Assembly (NCBI GenBank): GCA_021767705.1
Contig: JAASSU010000012.1
Span: 1 to 32,735, forward strand
From: Bacteroidota bacterium
GTDB lineage: Bacteria; Bacteroidota; Bacteroidia; Bacteroidales; JAIPAH01
Length of the DNA stretch: 32,735 nt
Direction: 5' to 3'
Shown here: piece after piece, positions 18,610 to 27,105 of the stretch
How the letters are laid out: each line of letters opens with the position of its first letter
How positions within the stretch are numbered: position 1 is the first letter of the stretch
The notes under the pieces: generated by a model
The model's database searches: none
Seen by the model: the letters and a program-made list of their open reading frames with translations, nothing else
What the model was told of the DNA's origin: nothing
Program-made: the position numbers and the translations under genes

Positions 18610-18958
18610 TTACTGATAAAAGAGCATTCTTTAGATCATTATAAACTGTAGCTGGCGGTGTAGTAGCCCTTCGGTTAACTGCGTCTATGATTTCGGGTGC
18701 TGATATTTTACTTTTGGCCCTGCAAAAATTCATTTACTTTATTCATTGGATTTAACGTTCATGGTTTGCGCGCCCCTGCTGAAGGTAAAATCTTTCTTTT
18801 TTGCCAGAACAGTGAAAAATTTTATGGAAATTTTTTCTCCCACTCGCTATAGGCCCAAACAAGTTGCCTACGTTAGTAAGGCGTTCTTGAATACCATTGA
18901 AAATAAACCTGTATTTTTGGGCTTATTAATTGTAAAGAACCAGATACCATAAAAGCCC

Positions 18959-19723
18959 ATGTGCACTGTAACATACATACCGCCAACGCAGGAAAAGTCT
19001 TTCGTCCTCACTACGAACCGCGATGAATTGGATTTCCGGCCCACGCTGCCACCTGACATCTATTCGTGTGGCGATGGCAAAATGGTGTTTCCGAAGGATG
19101 AACTAGCCGGAGGGTCGTGGATTGCCATGAATGCTAAGGGAAATGTAAACTGCCTGCTCAACGGCGCATTTGTTCCGCATGAAAAGCAGGCACACCACAC
19201 CAAAAGCAGGGGCATGGTCCTGCTGGAGTTTACACGCTCAGCACTCACCGCTCAAGCCTATTTTTCACAGGCGGATTTATATCATGCAGAGCCATTTACT
19301 ATTGTTGCCCTAAAGCAAAGCAAGGATGTAGTGCAGGACTTTCAGGAGTTTATCTGGGATGGAAGCGAAAAGCATTTCAGGGTATTAGATAAAAAGCATC
19401 CTCATATTTGGTCTTCGGTAACCCTTTATGACAAAGAGCAGCGCCAACTTAAAAGAGCATGGTTTGAAAAGTTTTGTCAGCAGTACAAAAATTCCATCAC
19501 CAAAGAAAAAATTGTAGACTTTCATTGCGGCAACCACACCGATGGCAAATCAAAAAACATGCTCATACAACAAAACGGTGATTTGAAAACAGTCAGTATT
19601 TCGCAGGTTTTGCTTGCAAACGAGAAGCTGCAAATGGACTATTTCGATTTGCTGAATGATTCTGTTAAGGAAGTTGAATTATTGCCCACTGATTTAACTG
19701 ATCAAACAGATTTGCGCAGATAA
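18959..19723 (+). CDS. NRDE (TANGO2) family protein
   Basis: Starts MCTVTYIPPTQEKSFVLTTNRDELDFRPTLPP, containing the NRDE motif; Cys2. Confidence 0.92.
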   Translation: MCTVTYIPPTQEKSFVLTTNRDELDFRPTLPPDIYSCGDGKMVFPKDELAGGSWIAMNAKGNVNCLLNGAFVPHEKQAHHTKSRGMVLLEFTRSALTAQAYFSQADLYHAEPFTIVALKQSKDVVQDFQEFIWDGSEKHFRVLDKKHPHIWSSVTLYDKEQRQLKRAWFEKFCQQYKNSITKEKIVDFHCGNHTDGKSKNMLIQQNGDLKTVSISQVLLANEKLQMDYFDLLNDSVKEVELLPTDLTDQTDLRR

Positions 19724-19981
19724 GAATCGGTTTGCAAAAGGAATTCTGTTGGATTGAAAAAGCAGCAAAAATCAGTTTTATCTGTTCGATCTGTGTGCTA
19801 TTTTTTCAGGAACAAGACAGCCCACTGATTTAACTGATTGAACAGATAAAAAAATTAGTGTGAGCAATATAATACTTAGCTGGAAATTGAAAATGCAGCG
19901 AAAATCAGTTGTATCTGTTCGATCTGTGTGCTATTCCTCCCAGGGATAAGACAGCCCACAGATTTGACTGATTGAACAGAT
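19685..19981. repeat. Tandem array of ~135-bp units built from opposing A and B elements
   Basis: A: CCCACTGATTTAACTGAT(C/TG)AAACAGAT-like at 19685, 19821, 19955; B: AAAATCAGTTTTATCTGTTCGATCTGTGTGCTATT-like at 19767 and 19901; A and B are approximately inverted. Confidence 0.85.
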
Positions 19982-20105
19982 TTGCACAGCTCAGATAATG
20001 AGAATGATTACAGTTGACAGGAAATGAGAATACCGTTTGAACAAGTTATAAATTTTGATTCTGAATCTTGTCTTTTAAACAGTTTCTAAAAGGGCAGAAA
20101 TTATG

Positions 20106-20113
20106 TATCTTTG
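20106..20113 (+). promoter_or_regulatory. Putative -7 promoter box for small antitoxin-like gene
   Basis: TATCTTTG matches TAnnTTTG, 17 nt before ATG 20131. Confidence 0.5.
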
Positions 20114-20130
20114 AAGAAAGTAAATGTATT

Positions 20131-20334
20131 ATGATAGTAGAAAGAACAGATAATGAAATATTGGTAAGACTTCCTTCGAAAATAGATTTATCAGAATTGC
20201 AGGATATGCTGGATTACCTGAAATACAGGGAGCTGACTTCGGAATCGAAAGCGACACAGTCAGACGCTGATAATCTGGCAAAAGAGGCGAATTCAGCTAT
20301 GTGGGAAAGGGTCAAAAAACAAAGGAATTTGTAA
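20131..20334 (+). CDS. Small antitoxin-like protein, no adjacent toxin
   Basis: 67 aa MIVERTDNEILVRLPSKIDLSELQDMLDYLKYRELTSESKATQSDADNLAKEANSAMWERVKKQRNL, resembling short antitoxin/PHD-type proteins; start chosen downstream of the promoter box. Confidence 0.6.
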   Translation: MIVERTDNEILVRLPSKIDLSELQDMLDYLKYRELTSESKATQSDADNLAKEANSAMWERVKKQRNL

Positions 20335-20377
20335 ACTGCAAGTAATCTGTTGCTCCTTGAATTAACTCTTAAAAAAA

Positions 20378-21124
20378 CTACTCCACCTCCGGCAGCAACT
20401 CATTTTTCACCCAATCGAACTCCGGAAACTTTTCAAGAATTTGCAGGTATACTTTGCGGGCCTTTTCCTCTTCGCCATCTTCGGCGTAGGCCTTTCCCAG
20501 CCAGATGCGGGTGTTGGTTTTCAGCCACGAAGGGTATACATCACCGTCTTCAAACTGCTCTAAGGCTTTGCTGTAGTAGTTGACGGCCTTTTCGTAGCTT
20601 CCGCCAAAGAGTCCGGGCATGTGATAGTAGGCATTGCCTTTTTCCATCCAGGCCAGTGGATTATTGGTCGAAATTTCCATCGACTTCTCAATGTTATTCT
20701 GGTTTTTCTTACCGTAGGAGGGAGCCTTGAAAGGTCTCATTCCAATTTCATACCCATAGAGTCCGGCACTTATCGCGTAAGCTTCCTTCTCGAAACTGCT
20801 TGATAGCAGTTGCTCCGTCAACTTTCGGCATTTTTCGAGGTGTACTTTCCCCTGGTCTTCATGGTCATTTCCTATCAGGTATCCTGTCATGCCATATTCT
20901 GCCAGTGTATAGTGAAGCAGCAGCGTGTCGTTGGATTGTGCTTCGAATGATTGTTCCATTTTCGATACGGCTGTCTGCCAGTCGTCCATGTTCCCGGAAA
21001 TGTAGGCTTTCAAAACCCAGGCGTCAAGCTTCGCATACTCAGTACTGCGTTTGGGCTGTGCTGCAACGTGGATGGATATCCAAAGAAATACAGTAACAGT
21101 TAATATTCTGAAAGCCAAGCTCAT
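20378..21124 (-). CDS. TPR-repeat protein, exported
   Basis: Signal-like N-terminus MSLAFRILTVTVFLWISIHVAAQ; NPLAWMEKGNAYYHMPGLFGGSYEKAVNYYSKALEQF; overlaps the GT2 stop by ATGA. Confidence 0.8.
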   Translation of the reverse strand: MSLAFRILTVTVFLWISIHVAAQPKRSTEYAKLDAWVLKAYISGNMDDWQTAVSKMEQSFEAQSNDTLLLHYTLAEYGMTGYLIGNDHEDQGKVHLEKCRKLTEQLLSSSFEKEAYAISAGLYGYEIGMRPFKAPSYGKKNQNNIEKSMEISTNNPLAWMEKGNAYYHMPGLFGGSYEKAVNYYSKALEQFEDGDVYPSWLKTNTRIWLGKAYAEDGEEEKARKVYLQILEKFPEFDWVKNELLPEVE

Positions 21125-22209
21125 ACTTTTCTTCCTTTCCATGTGTGCGATTTTTTTAATGTTTTTGTGACCGATGAAAAAACCATGCCGGCAAACGAAA
21201 TCTGCTGCAGCGGCGCCAGCAGCAGGTTTATGACCACGTTTTGCCGGCTTGCCAGCGATGTAAATACCCGTATCAAGGCTACTGTAAGCAGATAGATGCT
21301 CAGAAGTTTATATTCGGCGGCGACCAGAAACGGCACAAATCCAAGTGTTGTTAAGAGCAGAAAAACGCTTGTAAGCAGGTAATTATTGCCGAAGTAGGCA
21401 TTGACGTTTTTCGAGAACCCGGAGATGGCTTCGTTGTACCCTGAGTACATCCGGCAGCGCACCGAATCATCGCCCAGCAGCGTTTGTCCTCGTAATCCTT
21501 TGCTTTTTATTGCTTTCATAATGGCGATATCTTCAACCTTCTCTTTCCGGAAGGTTTGGTGCCATTGGTGCTGTTTGTAATGCTCTTTTTCGAATAGCAT
21601 GAACTGTCCGTTAGCGGCTGCCAGCGAAGGCTTTTTGCTGTGCAGCACCAAAGGCAGGGGCAGCAGGCTGGTCAGTATCCAGTTCATGACCGGCACGGTG
21701 ATTTTCTCACCAAAGGTTTTCATCTCCTGCTTCGGGAAGATGGAGAGCAACTGCAGTCTGTGTTTTTCGGCCATGCTGAGGGTGTTCTTAAAAAGCCCGT
21801 TTCCTATCCGCACGTCGGCATCCACAAACAGCAGGTAATCGCCCTGCGCTTCCGCGGATAGCCGATGGCAGGCATGGTTTTTGCCGTTCCAGCCTTCCGG
21901 CAGGGTTTTTCCGTAAAAGTATTTGATACGTGAATCGGACTCTGATTTCGCCTTCACGATGGCTGCGGTTTTATCCTCCGAAAGGTCGTCGTAAACCAAC
22001 ACCTCGATGTTGCGATAGTCCTGCGCCGAGAGGTCGTCAAGAATCGTACCGATGTTCTGCTCCTCATTCCTTGCCGGAATCAGCACCGAAAGCATCGGGT
22101 GCGATTCAAGTCCCATGTCTTTGGGATGATAACCGCTCAGATAATTTACCACTGCTATCAGCAGCCTGATAAGGGCAAACCCCAGTATAAACCATATGAT
22201 GTACGCCAT
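21121..22209 (-). CDS. Family 2 glycosyltransferase, membrane-associated (carotenoid-cluster CruC/CrtQ-like)
   Basis: LSVLIPARNEEQNIGTILDDLSAQDYRNIEVLVYDDLSEDKT; LLFVDADVRI; C-terminal TM segments. Start at 22209 or 22251. Confidence 0.85.
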   Translation of the reverse strand: MAYIIWFILGFALIRLLIAVVNYLSGYHPKDMGLESHPMLSVLIPARNEEQNIGTILDDLSAQDYRNIEVLVYDDLSEDKTAAIVKAKSESDSRIKYFYGKTLPEGWNGKNHACHRLSAEAQGDYLLFVDADVRIGNGLFKNTLSMAEKHRLQLLSIFPKQEMKTFGEKITVPVMNWILTSLLPLPLVLHSKKPSLAAANGQFMLFEKEHYKQHQWHQTFRKEKVEDIAIMKAIKSKGLRGQTLLGDDSVRCRMYSGYNEAISGFSKNVNAYFGNNYLLTSVFLLLTTLGFVPFLVAAEYKLLSIYLLTVALIRVFTSLASRQNVVINLLLAPLQQISFAGMVFSSVTKTLKKSHTWKGRKV

Positions 22210-22300
22210 TTGATGGGTATTGAGCAAAAATGTTTTCAAATAAACAGGCAAGCGGGTTGCAAGTTCAAGAAGCGCTGATTTTTGGCATAATTGTTCATCA

Positions 22301-22379
22301 TAAGTAACAAAATAGTTATTAAATGTTTATTATAAGTAACAAAAAGTAGTTATATTTGTTATGTGTAAGTAACAAATAG
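22301..22379 (+). promoter_or_regulatory. Promoter with three direct repeats TAAGTAACAAA
   Basis: Repeats at 22301, 22333 and 22366 (spacing 32 and 33 bp); TATATTTG (-7-like) at 22351-22358. Confidence 0.7.
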
Positions 22380-22383
22380 GGTT

Positions 22384-23577
22384 ATGGATAAGTTAATATC
22401 AAGACATATCGAGTTGTTGAAGAATACAAGCCTAAAATTTGAGCGTTATGCCATTCATGAATTACCATGGAATAAGAGGCTCATTGGTATAAGGGGAGCG
22501 AGAGGTGTTGGTAAAACAACCTTGCTTTTACAATACATCAAAAAGACTTATGGATTTGATGAGTCTGCTCTTTATGTAAAATTGGATGATGTTTATTTTT
22601 ATGATAATAAGCTGATTGATTTAGCTGATGATTTTGTGAGTAGGGGCGGAAAGCATTTGTTTATAGATGAAGTACACAAATATGTGAACTGGGCAGCTGA
22701 GCTTAAAAATATTTACGACTATCATCCCGGATTAAGGGTGGCTTTCACAGGTTCTTCTCTTTTACAGATATTAACAGCCAATGCCGATCTTAGTCGAAGG
22801 GCCCTGGTTTATAAGCTTCAGGGTTTGTCATTCAGGGAGTTTCTTGCCATGAAGACCAATCAGCATTTTAAGCCTCTTGCTTTGAAAGATATTCTTTACG
22901 ATGGTGTTAATATTTCCGTACAAGTCAATGATAAGCTTAAGCCATTAAAATATTTTGATGAATATCTGAGGGTAGGCTATTTCCCCTTTTTTGATGATGA
23001 ACACCATCTTTTTTATCAACGATTACAGGAAGTTATTAATCTGATTTTGGAAGTTGAGCTCCCGGGGTTAAGGAAAACAGATATTTCTAAAGTACACAAA
23101 ATAAAACAGTTACTTTTTGTTATTAGCAATTCGGTTCCCTTTCAACCTAATATCAGTGCCTTGGCTGATAAAACGCAGATTTCGAGGAGAGTTCTTCTCG
23201 AATACCTGCATCATCTGAGTGATGCACGCATTCTGATGCCTTTTTATCGTGATTCCCGTGGAGTAAGCTTATTGCAAAAACCACAAAAGTTGTTTTTAGA
23301 AAACACCAATTATATTTTTCTTCTGGCTGAAGAAAATGCGAACAAAGGGAATTTACGAGAGACTTTCTTCCTTAACCAGTTATCGCATCGGCACTCGGTT
23401 ACTTATTCTGATTCCGGTGATTTTGTGGTTGATGATAAGTATACTTTTGAGGTAGGTGGAAAAAACAAATCCGCGAATCAGATTAAGAATATGGAAAATG
23501 CTTTTCTGGTTTCAGATGATATTTCCATTGGAACGAAGAAAAGAATTCCGTTGTGGCTGTTTGGGTTCTTGTATTAA
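22384..23577 (+). CDS. AAA ATPase, AAA_14/DUF4143-like
   Basis: Walker A GARGVGKTTLL, Walker B-like HLFIDEVHKY, LAFTGSS-type sensor (VAFTGSSLLQI), FLENTNYIFLL and REtFFLNQL C-terminal features. Confidence 0.92.
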   Translation: MDKLISRHIELLKNTSLKFERYAIHELPWNKRLIGIRGARGVGKTTLLLQYIKKTYGFDESALYVKLDDVYFYDNKLIDLADDFVSRGGKHLFIDEVHKYVNWAAELKNIYDYHPGLRVAFTGSSLLQILTANADLSRRALVYKLQGLSFREFLAMKTNQHFKPLALKDILYDGVNISVQVNDKLKPLKYFDEYLRVGYFPFFDDEHHLFYQRLQEVINLILEVELPGLRKTDISKVHKIKQLLFVISNSVPFQPNISALADKTQISRRVLLEYLHHLSDARILMPFYRDSRGVSLLQKPQKLFLENTNYIFLLAEENANKGNLRETFFLNQLSHRHSVTYSDSGDFVVDDKYTFEVGGKNKSANQIKNMENAFLVSDDISIGTKKRIPLWLFGFLY

Positions 23578-23582
23578 TCCCC

Positions 23583-24203
23583 CTACCGCTCCCAGTCATT
23601 TTCTTCTATTTTGTGATGGAAGAAATCGTTGTATTTACTTTCCAATTCCTGGGTAGTGGTTTTTCCATCGATGGGAACACTTTCAAGGTAGACATCGAGG
23701 CGGGGCTTTTTTTCTGAGAAGTAGTCGGCCAGCACGGCGCTGAAGATGACCTGAGGCTGGCTGGCAGATTTGTTCAGGATGGTTTCCACGCCTTTTTCGA
23801 AGGTGAAGCTGCATTTGTGGTGGGACTGGATTTTTCCCTGCGGAAACATCAGCACAAGGTTTTCGGGATTTTCAAGTAGCTCTCCGGCATATTGGAGCGA
23901 CTCCACTACCGAGCGGTGCCCCTTTTTGACAGAAAAGGCTCCCACTTTATTCAGGAACATGTTATTTTGCAATTGTTCTTCCAGCATCATCACGTGGAAT
24001 TTCTTTTTCCAGAGCCGGCGGTTGATTTCAAGCATAAAGAACCCATCCCACCAACTGAAATGATTCCCGATGACCATGATGGCTATTCCGTTGTTTTCCG
24101 GTTGGTTGTGGATAGTCATCGCACGAAAGTGCCGCTTAATCATCAGGCGGCTGTACTCCTTGAAAAACCATGAATGGAAGCGGGTGTGATTGGCTTTTAT
24201 CAT
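23583..24203 (-). CDS. 1-acylglycerol-3-phosphate acyltransferase-like protein (PlsC superfamily), carotenoid cluster
   Basis: NHFSWWDGFFM (a variant of NHxxxxD) and LVLMFPQGKIQS; start MIKANHTRFHSW immediately follows the upstream stop. Confidence 0.85.
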   Translation of the reverse strand: MIKANHTRFHSWFFKEYSRLMIKRHFRAMTIHNQPENNGIAIMVIGNHFSWWDGFFMLEINRRLWKKKFHVMMLEEQLQNNMFLNKVGAFSVKKGHRSVVESLQYAGELLENPENLVLMFPQGKIQSHHKCSFTFEKGVETILNKSASQPQVIFSAVLADYFSEKKPRLDVYLESVPIDGKTTTQELESKYNDFFHHKIEENDWER

Positions 24204-24204
24204 C

Positions 24205-24882
24205 TTACTTCGTTTTGTAGAGCTGCCACCAGGGCGTGTGTGGCGCATCGTGATGCTCGTAGTGATACCCAAAGAAATAGCATGAAATCATGGCCCACAG
24301 GTGGTTTTTGCCTTGCGTACGCGCTTTGTGTGGATTCATATCATCAGTATGCGGCTTACGGTGGGGGAGGTAGGTCCCAAAGAAAAACAACTGAAGTGTT
24401 CCTAAGAACGCGGGAATTATCCAGAAAATCACGATGGCCGGCTCAGGTATCCCGCCAAGGTATTTTAAAGCATTGAAAACTAAAGCCATAATTAAAATCT
24501 GGCTCAACGTCATGTATCGCCACATAAACATCGCCCACCAGATCCAGAAATTTTGTGACTTCACGTAGTAATCCGGATCTTTTTCCGTGGCCGGATACTT
24601 GTGGTGCTTGCCGTGGTTGGCCTTTAACCGTTTGTACGACAGTCCGGCAAAAAGAAACACGGCGATATTGCCAATGATTTCATTGGCCGTTTTCTTGCCA
24701 GGCGCCACCACACCATGCATGGCATCGTGACCCGTGATAAACAGTCCGGTGTAAAAATAGGCCTGCAGGAGCATATGCACATACATCCACGGATTGTTGA
24801 TGGCTATGTCCACGCCGGTGAGGATATACCACAGGTGGGCTCCCCAGGCCAGAATGACTAATATTGCAATGAAAATTCCCAT
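24205..24882 (-). CDS. crtW: Beta-carotene ketolase (CrtW-type membrane di-iron oxygenase)
   Basis: HDAMHG, HGKHH, FFGTYLPHRKPH, FGYHYEHHDAPHTPWWQL. Confidence 0.9.
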   Translation of the reverse strand: MGIFIAILVILAWGAHLWYILTGVDIAINNPWMYVHMLLQAYFYTGLFITGHDAMHGVVAPGKKTANEIIGNIAVFLFAGLSYKRLKANHGKHHKYPATEKDPDYYVKSQNFWIWWAMFMWRYMTLSQILIMALVFNALKYLGGIPEPAIVIFWIIPAFLGTLQLFFFGTYLPHRKPHTDDMNPHKARTQGKNHLWAMISCYFFGYHYEHHDAPHTPWWQLYKTK

Positions 24883-24884
24883 AA

Positions 24885-25520
24885 CTACAAAGTTAAATTT
24901 AATATGAGGAAAAACGAGAACTGTGAGCCAAGTAAAATGTTTGAAACTTTGTTTTCAGACCTGTAAGACGAGCGGCTGAGCAACGAAAGGAAGATAACCG
25001 AAATAACAAACCACGCCACGTAGTTTTGCAGCGGGATGGCACCGCCCTGCCAGTTCCAGAAATCGAGCTGTATGGCCACCGGTTCCAGCAGCAGGTCGTA
25101 GCTGACCATAATCAGCGCGCCCAGCAAGATCTTAAGTATCCGGTGCACCTGCAAATCCTGTAGGAGATGAAAAACCATGTAAATCAGGATTATCCAGTTA
25201 ATTCCAATGAGTAGGGGCGTTCCCGCGATTTTCAGTCCAAGCGTTTGGCCGTACTGGTAATCCCCGAAAACCAGTCCGGTTTGCACTCCCGCCAGCTCCG
25301 CAAAGAATCCTGCCAAAGCAATGGTGATAAACAATCCGATGGATTTCAGATTCCATGGCTGATGGAAGAGAAACAGGACGCCGCTCATCACCAGCAGGTT
25401 CAGAGGTGTCAGCGTCTGGAATAAATCACGGGTGGCGGGTATTGACAACCCGACGACGCCCACCACGTAAATCAAAACGATGAAAATCTTAAAATGCTTT
25501 TGATAATTATTGATATTCAT
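24885..25520 (-). CDS. cruF: CruF-like carotenoid 1,2-hydratase (carotenoid biosynthesis protein family)
   Basis: Multi-pass; ELAGVQTGLVFGDYQYGQTLGLKIAGTPLLIGINWI; YDLLLEPVAIQLDFWNWQGGAIPLQNYVAWF. Confidence 0.88.
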   Translation of the reverse strand: MNINNYQKHFKIFIVLIYVVGVVGLSIPATRDLFQTLTPLNLLVMSGVLFLFHQPWNLKSIGLFITIALAGFFAELAGVQTGLVFGDYQYGQTLGLKIAGTPLLIGINWIILIYMVFHLLQDLQVHRILKILLGALIMVSYDLLLEPVAIQLDFWNWQGGAIPLQNYVAWFVISVIFLSLLSRSSYRSENKVSNILLGSQFSFFLILNLTL

Positions 25521-26992
25521 GATGTTGAGGTTTTATCAATGAGCTCCGACATCATTTTGGCAGATGACAAACACAGCGGGATGCCGCCGCCGGGATGGAC
25601 GCTGCCACCCACAAAGTAAAGATTTTTGATGCCGGACGAATAGTTTTTATGCCGAAGAAATGCCGCAAACTTATTGTTGGAGCTGTTACCGTAGAGGGCA
25701 CCTTTGTATGACCCGGTTTTGCGTTCAATCATCACCGGATCAAGTTGGCGCTCAAAAAGGATGTGGTTTTCAATGTCTGTTTTCAATACCCTTCTGATCT
25801 TGCGTATAATCCGAGTCCGTGCCGCAGCAATTTCCTGCTCCCAGTCCTGGCCCGCATCGGCAGGGGCATTGATCATCACGAACCAGTTTTCATGTCCCTG
25901 GGGGGCATCTGCGGGCACTTGCTTGCTGCTGATAAAAATATACACCGTTGGATCTTCCGGCAACTCCTTAGCGTTGAATAGCTGCTCAAATTCCTTTTTG
26001 TAATCATCCGAAAAGAGAATGTTATGCATCTCCAGCTCCGGGTGTTCTTTACTGATGCCCCAGTAAAGTATGAGTGCCGATGAGGAGCGCTCCTGCTTGC
26101 GCTGGATAGCCGGAACATCCTTATCGGGAAGCAGTTTTTTGTACACCGTAAATATGTCGGCATCGCTCACTACCAGGTCGAAATCGTAACTACCTTCCGG
26201 TGTGCTGACGCCGATGGCTTTGCCTTTGGCTGTCCGGATTTCCTGCACTTTTTCGTTAAAGCGAAACTCAATGCCTTGCTCCTGCGCCAGCCTGTATATC
26301 GATTCAACAATCTGGTACATTCCTTTTTCAGGAAAGAAGGCCCCGAGGTTGTGTTCGAGGTGCGAGATTACCGAGAGCGTTCCCGGTGTCTGGTATGGGT
26401 TGGAGCCATTGTAGGTGGCGTAGCGGTCGAAAAGCTGTACCACCCGGGCATCTCCAAAATACTTTTTGTTCAGCTCATGCATGGTTTTGGTCACGTTGAG
26501 CTTACGGATACGCAGGGCCGCCTTCCAGAATTTTTTGCTTTTGAGTGTCTCGCTGTTGAAAGGCTTGAAGATGAAATTATCTGCCGTAAGGTCGTAGGTA
26601 GTGGCCGCATCGCGGAGGTATTTTTTTGTAGCCTCAGGAGGGACATTCGTTTTACTTCCAATTTCCTCTGCCAGTTTATTCACATTGCTATACGCATTCA
26701 GGATCAGCCCATCCTCATAAAAATATTTGGTAATGACATCCAGCTTGTCATAACGGATGTAGTCTTCCGGTTTTTTACCGAACAATCCGAAGAGCTCATC
26801 TACCAACTCCGGAAGGGTAAACAGCGAGGGGCCCATATCAAAGCGGAATCCGTTGTGGCGGAATTCATTGATTTTTCCACCGGCTTTTCCGGATGACTCA
26901 AAAATTGTCACCTGAAAGCCCAGGTGTCGCAGCCTCAATCCTGCGGCCAGTCCTCCGATACCTGCCCCGATAACGGCAGCTTTTTTCTCCAT
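25517..26992 (-). CDS. crtI: Phytoene desaturase
   Basis: MEKKAAVIGAGIGGLAAGLRLRHLGFQVTIFE dinucleotide-binding fold; C-terminal YFVGGSVHPGGGIPLCLSSAKM. Start trimmed from 27112. Confidence 0.93.
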   Translation of the reverse strand: MEKKAAVIGAGIGGLAAGLRLRHLGFQVTIFESSGKAGGKINEFRHNGFRFDMGPSLFTLPELVDELFGLFGKKPEDYIRYDKLDVITKYFYEDGLILNAYSNVNKLAEEIGSKTNVPPEATKKYLRDAATTYDLTADNFIFKPFNSETLKSKKFWKAALRIRKLNVTKTMHELNKKYFGDARVVQLFDRYATYNGSNPYQTPGTLSVISHLEHNLGAFFPEKGMYQIVESIYRLAQEQGIEFRFNEKVQEIRTAKGKAIGVSTPEGSYDFDLVVSDADIFTVYKKLLPDKDVPAIQRKQERSSSALILYWGISKEHPELEMHNILFSDDYKKEFEQLFNAKELPEDPTVYIFISSKQVPADAPQGHENWFVMINAPADAGQDWEQEIAAARTRIIRKIRRVLKTDIENHILFERQLDPVMIERKTGSYKGALYGNSSNNKFAAFLRHKNYSSGIKNLYFVGGSVHPGGGIPLCLSSAKMMSELIDKTSTS

Positions 26993-27105
26993 TGCTTTGT
27001 ATTGTTTTTTGATCCCTTTTTCAGGAGATTGCTGTTCCTTGCATTTTTGAATCTTTTTTCTGATTCGGCTTTTCGATTTATTGTTTAATTTTAGCAATCG
27101 AATAA

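Noticed and set aside
18746-18952. 68-aa ORF upstream of the NRDE gene
   Set aside because: Overlaps the inverted-repeat-bounded intergenic block; no family features or convincing ribosome-binding site.
19685-19981. Possible CRISPR array from the A/B repeats
   Set aside because: Period ~135 bp with inter-unit sequence also partly conserved, and opposing elements; this is a tandem palindromic repeat, not repeat-spacer architecture.
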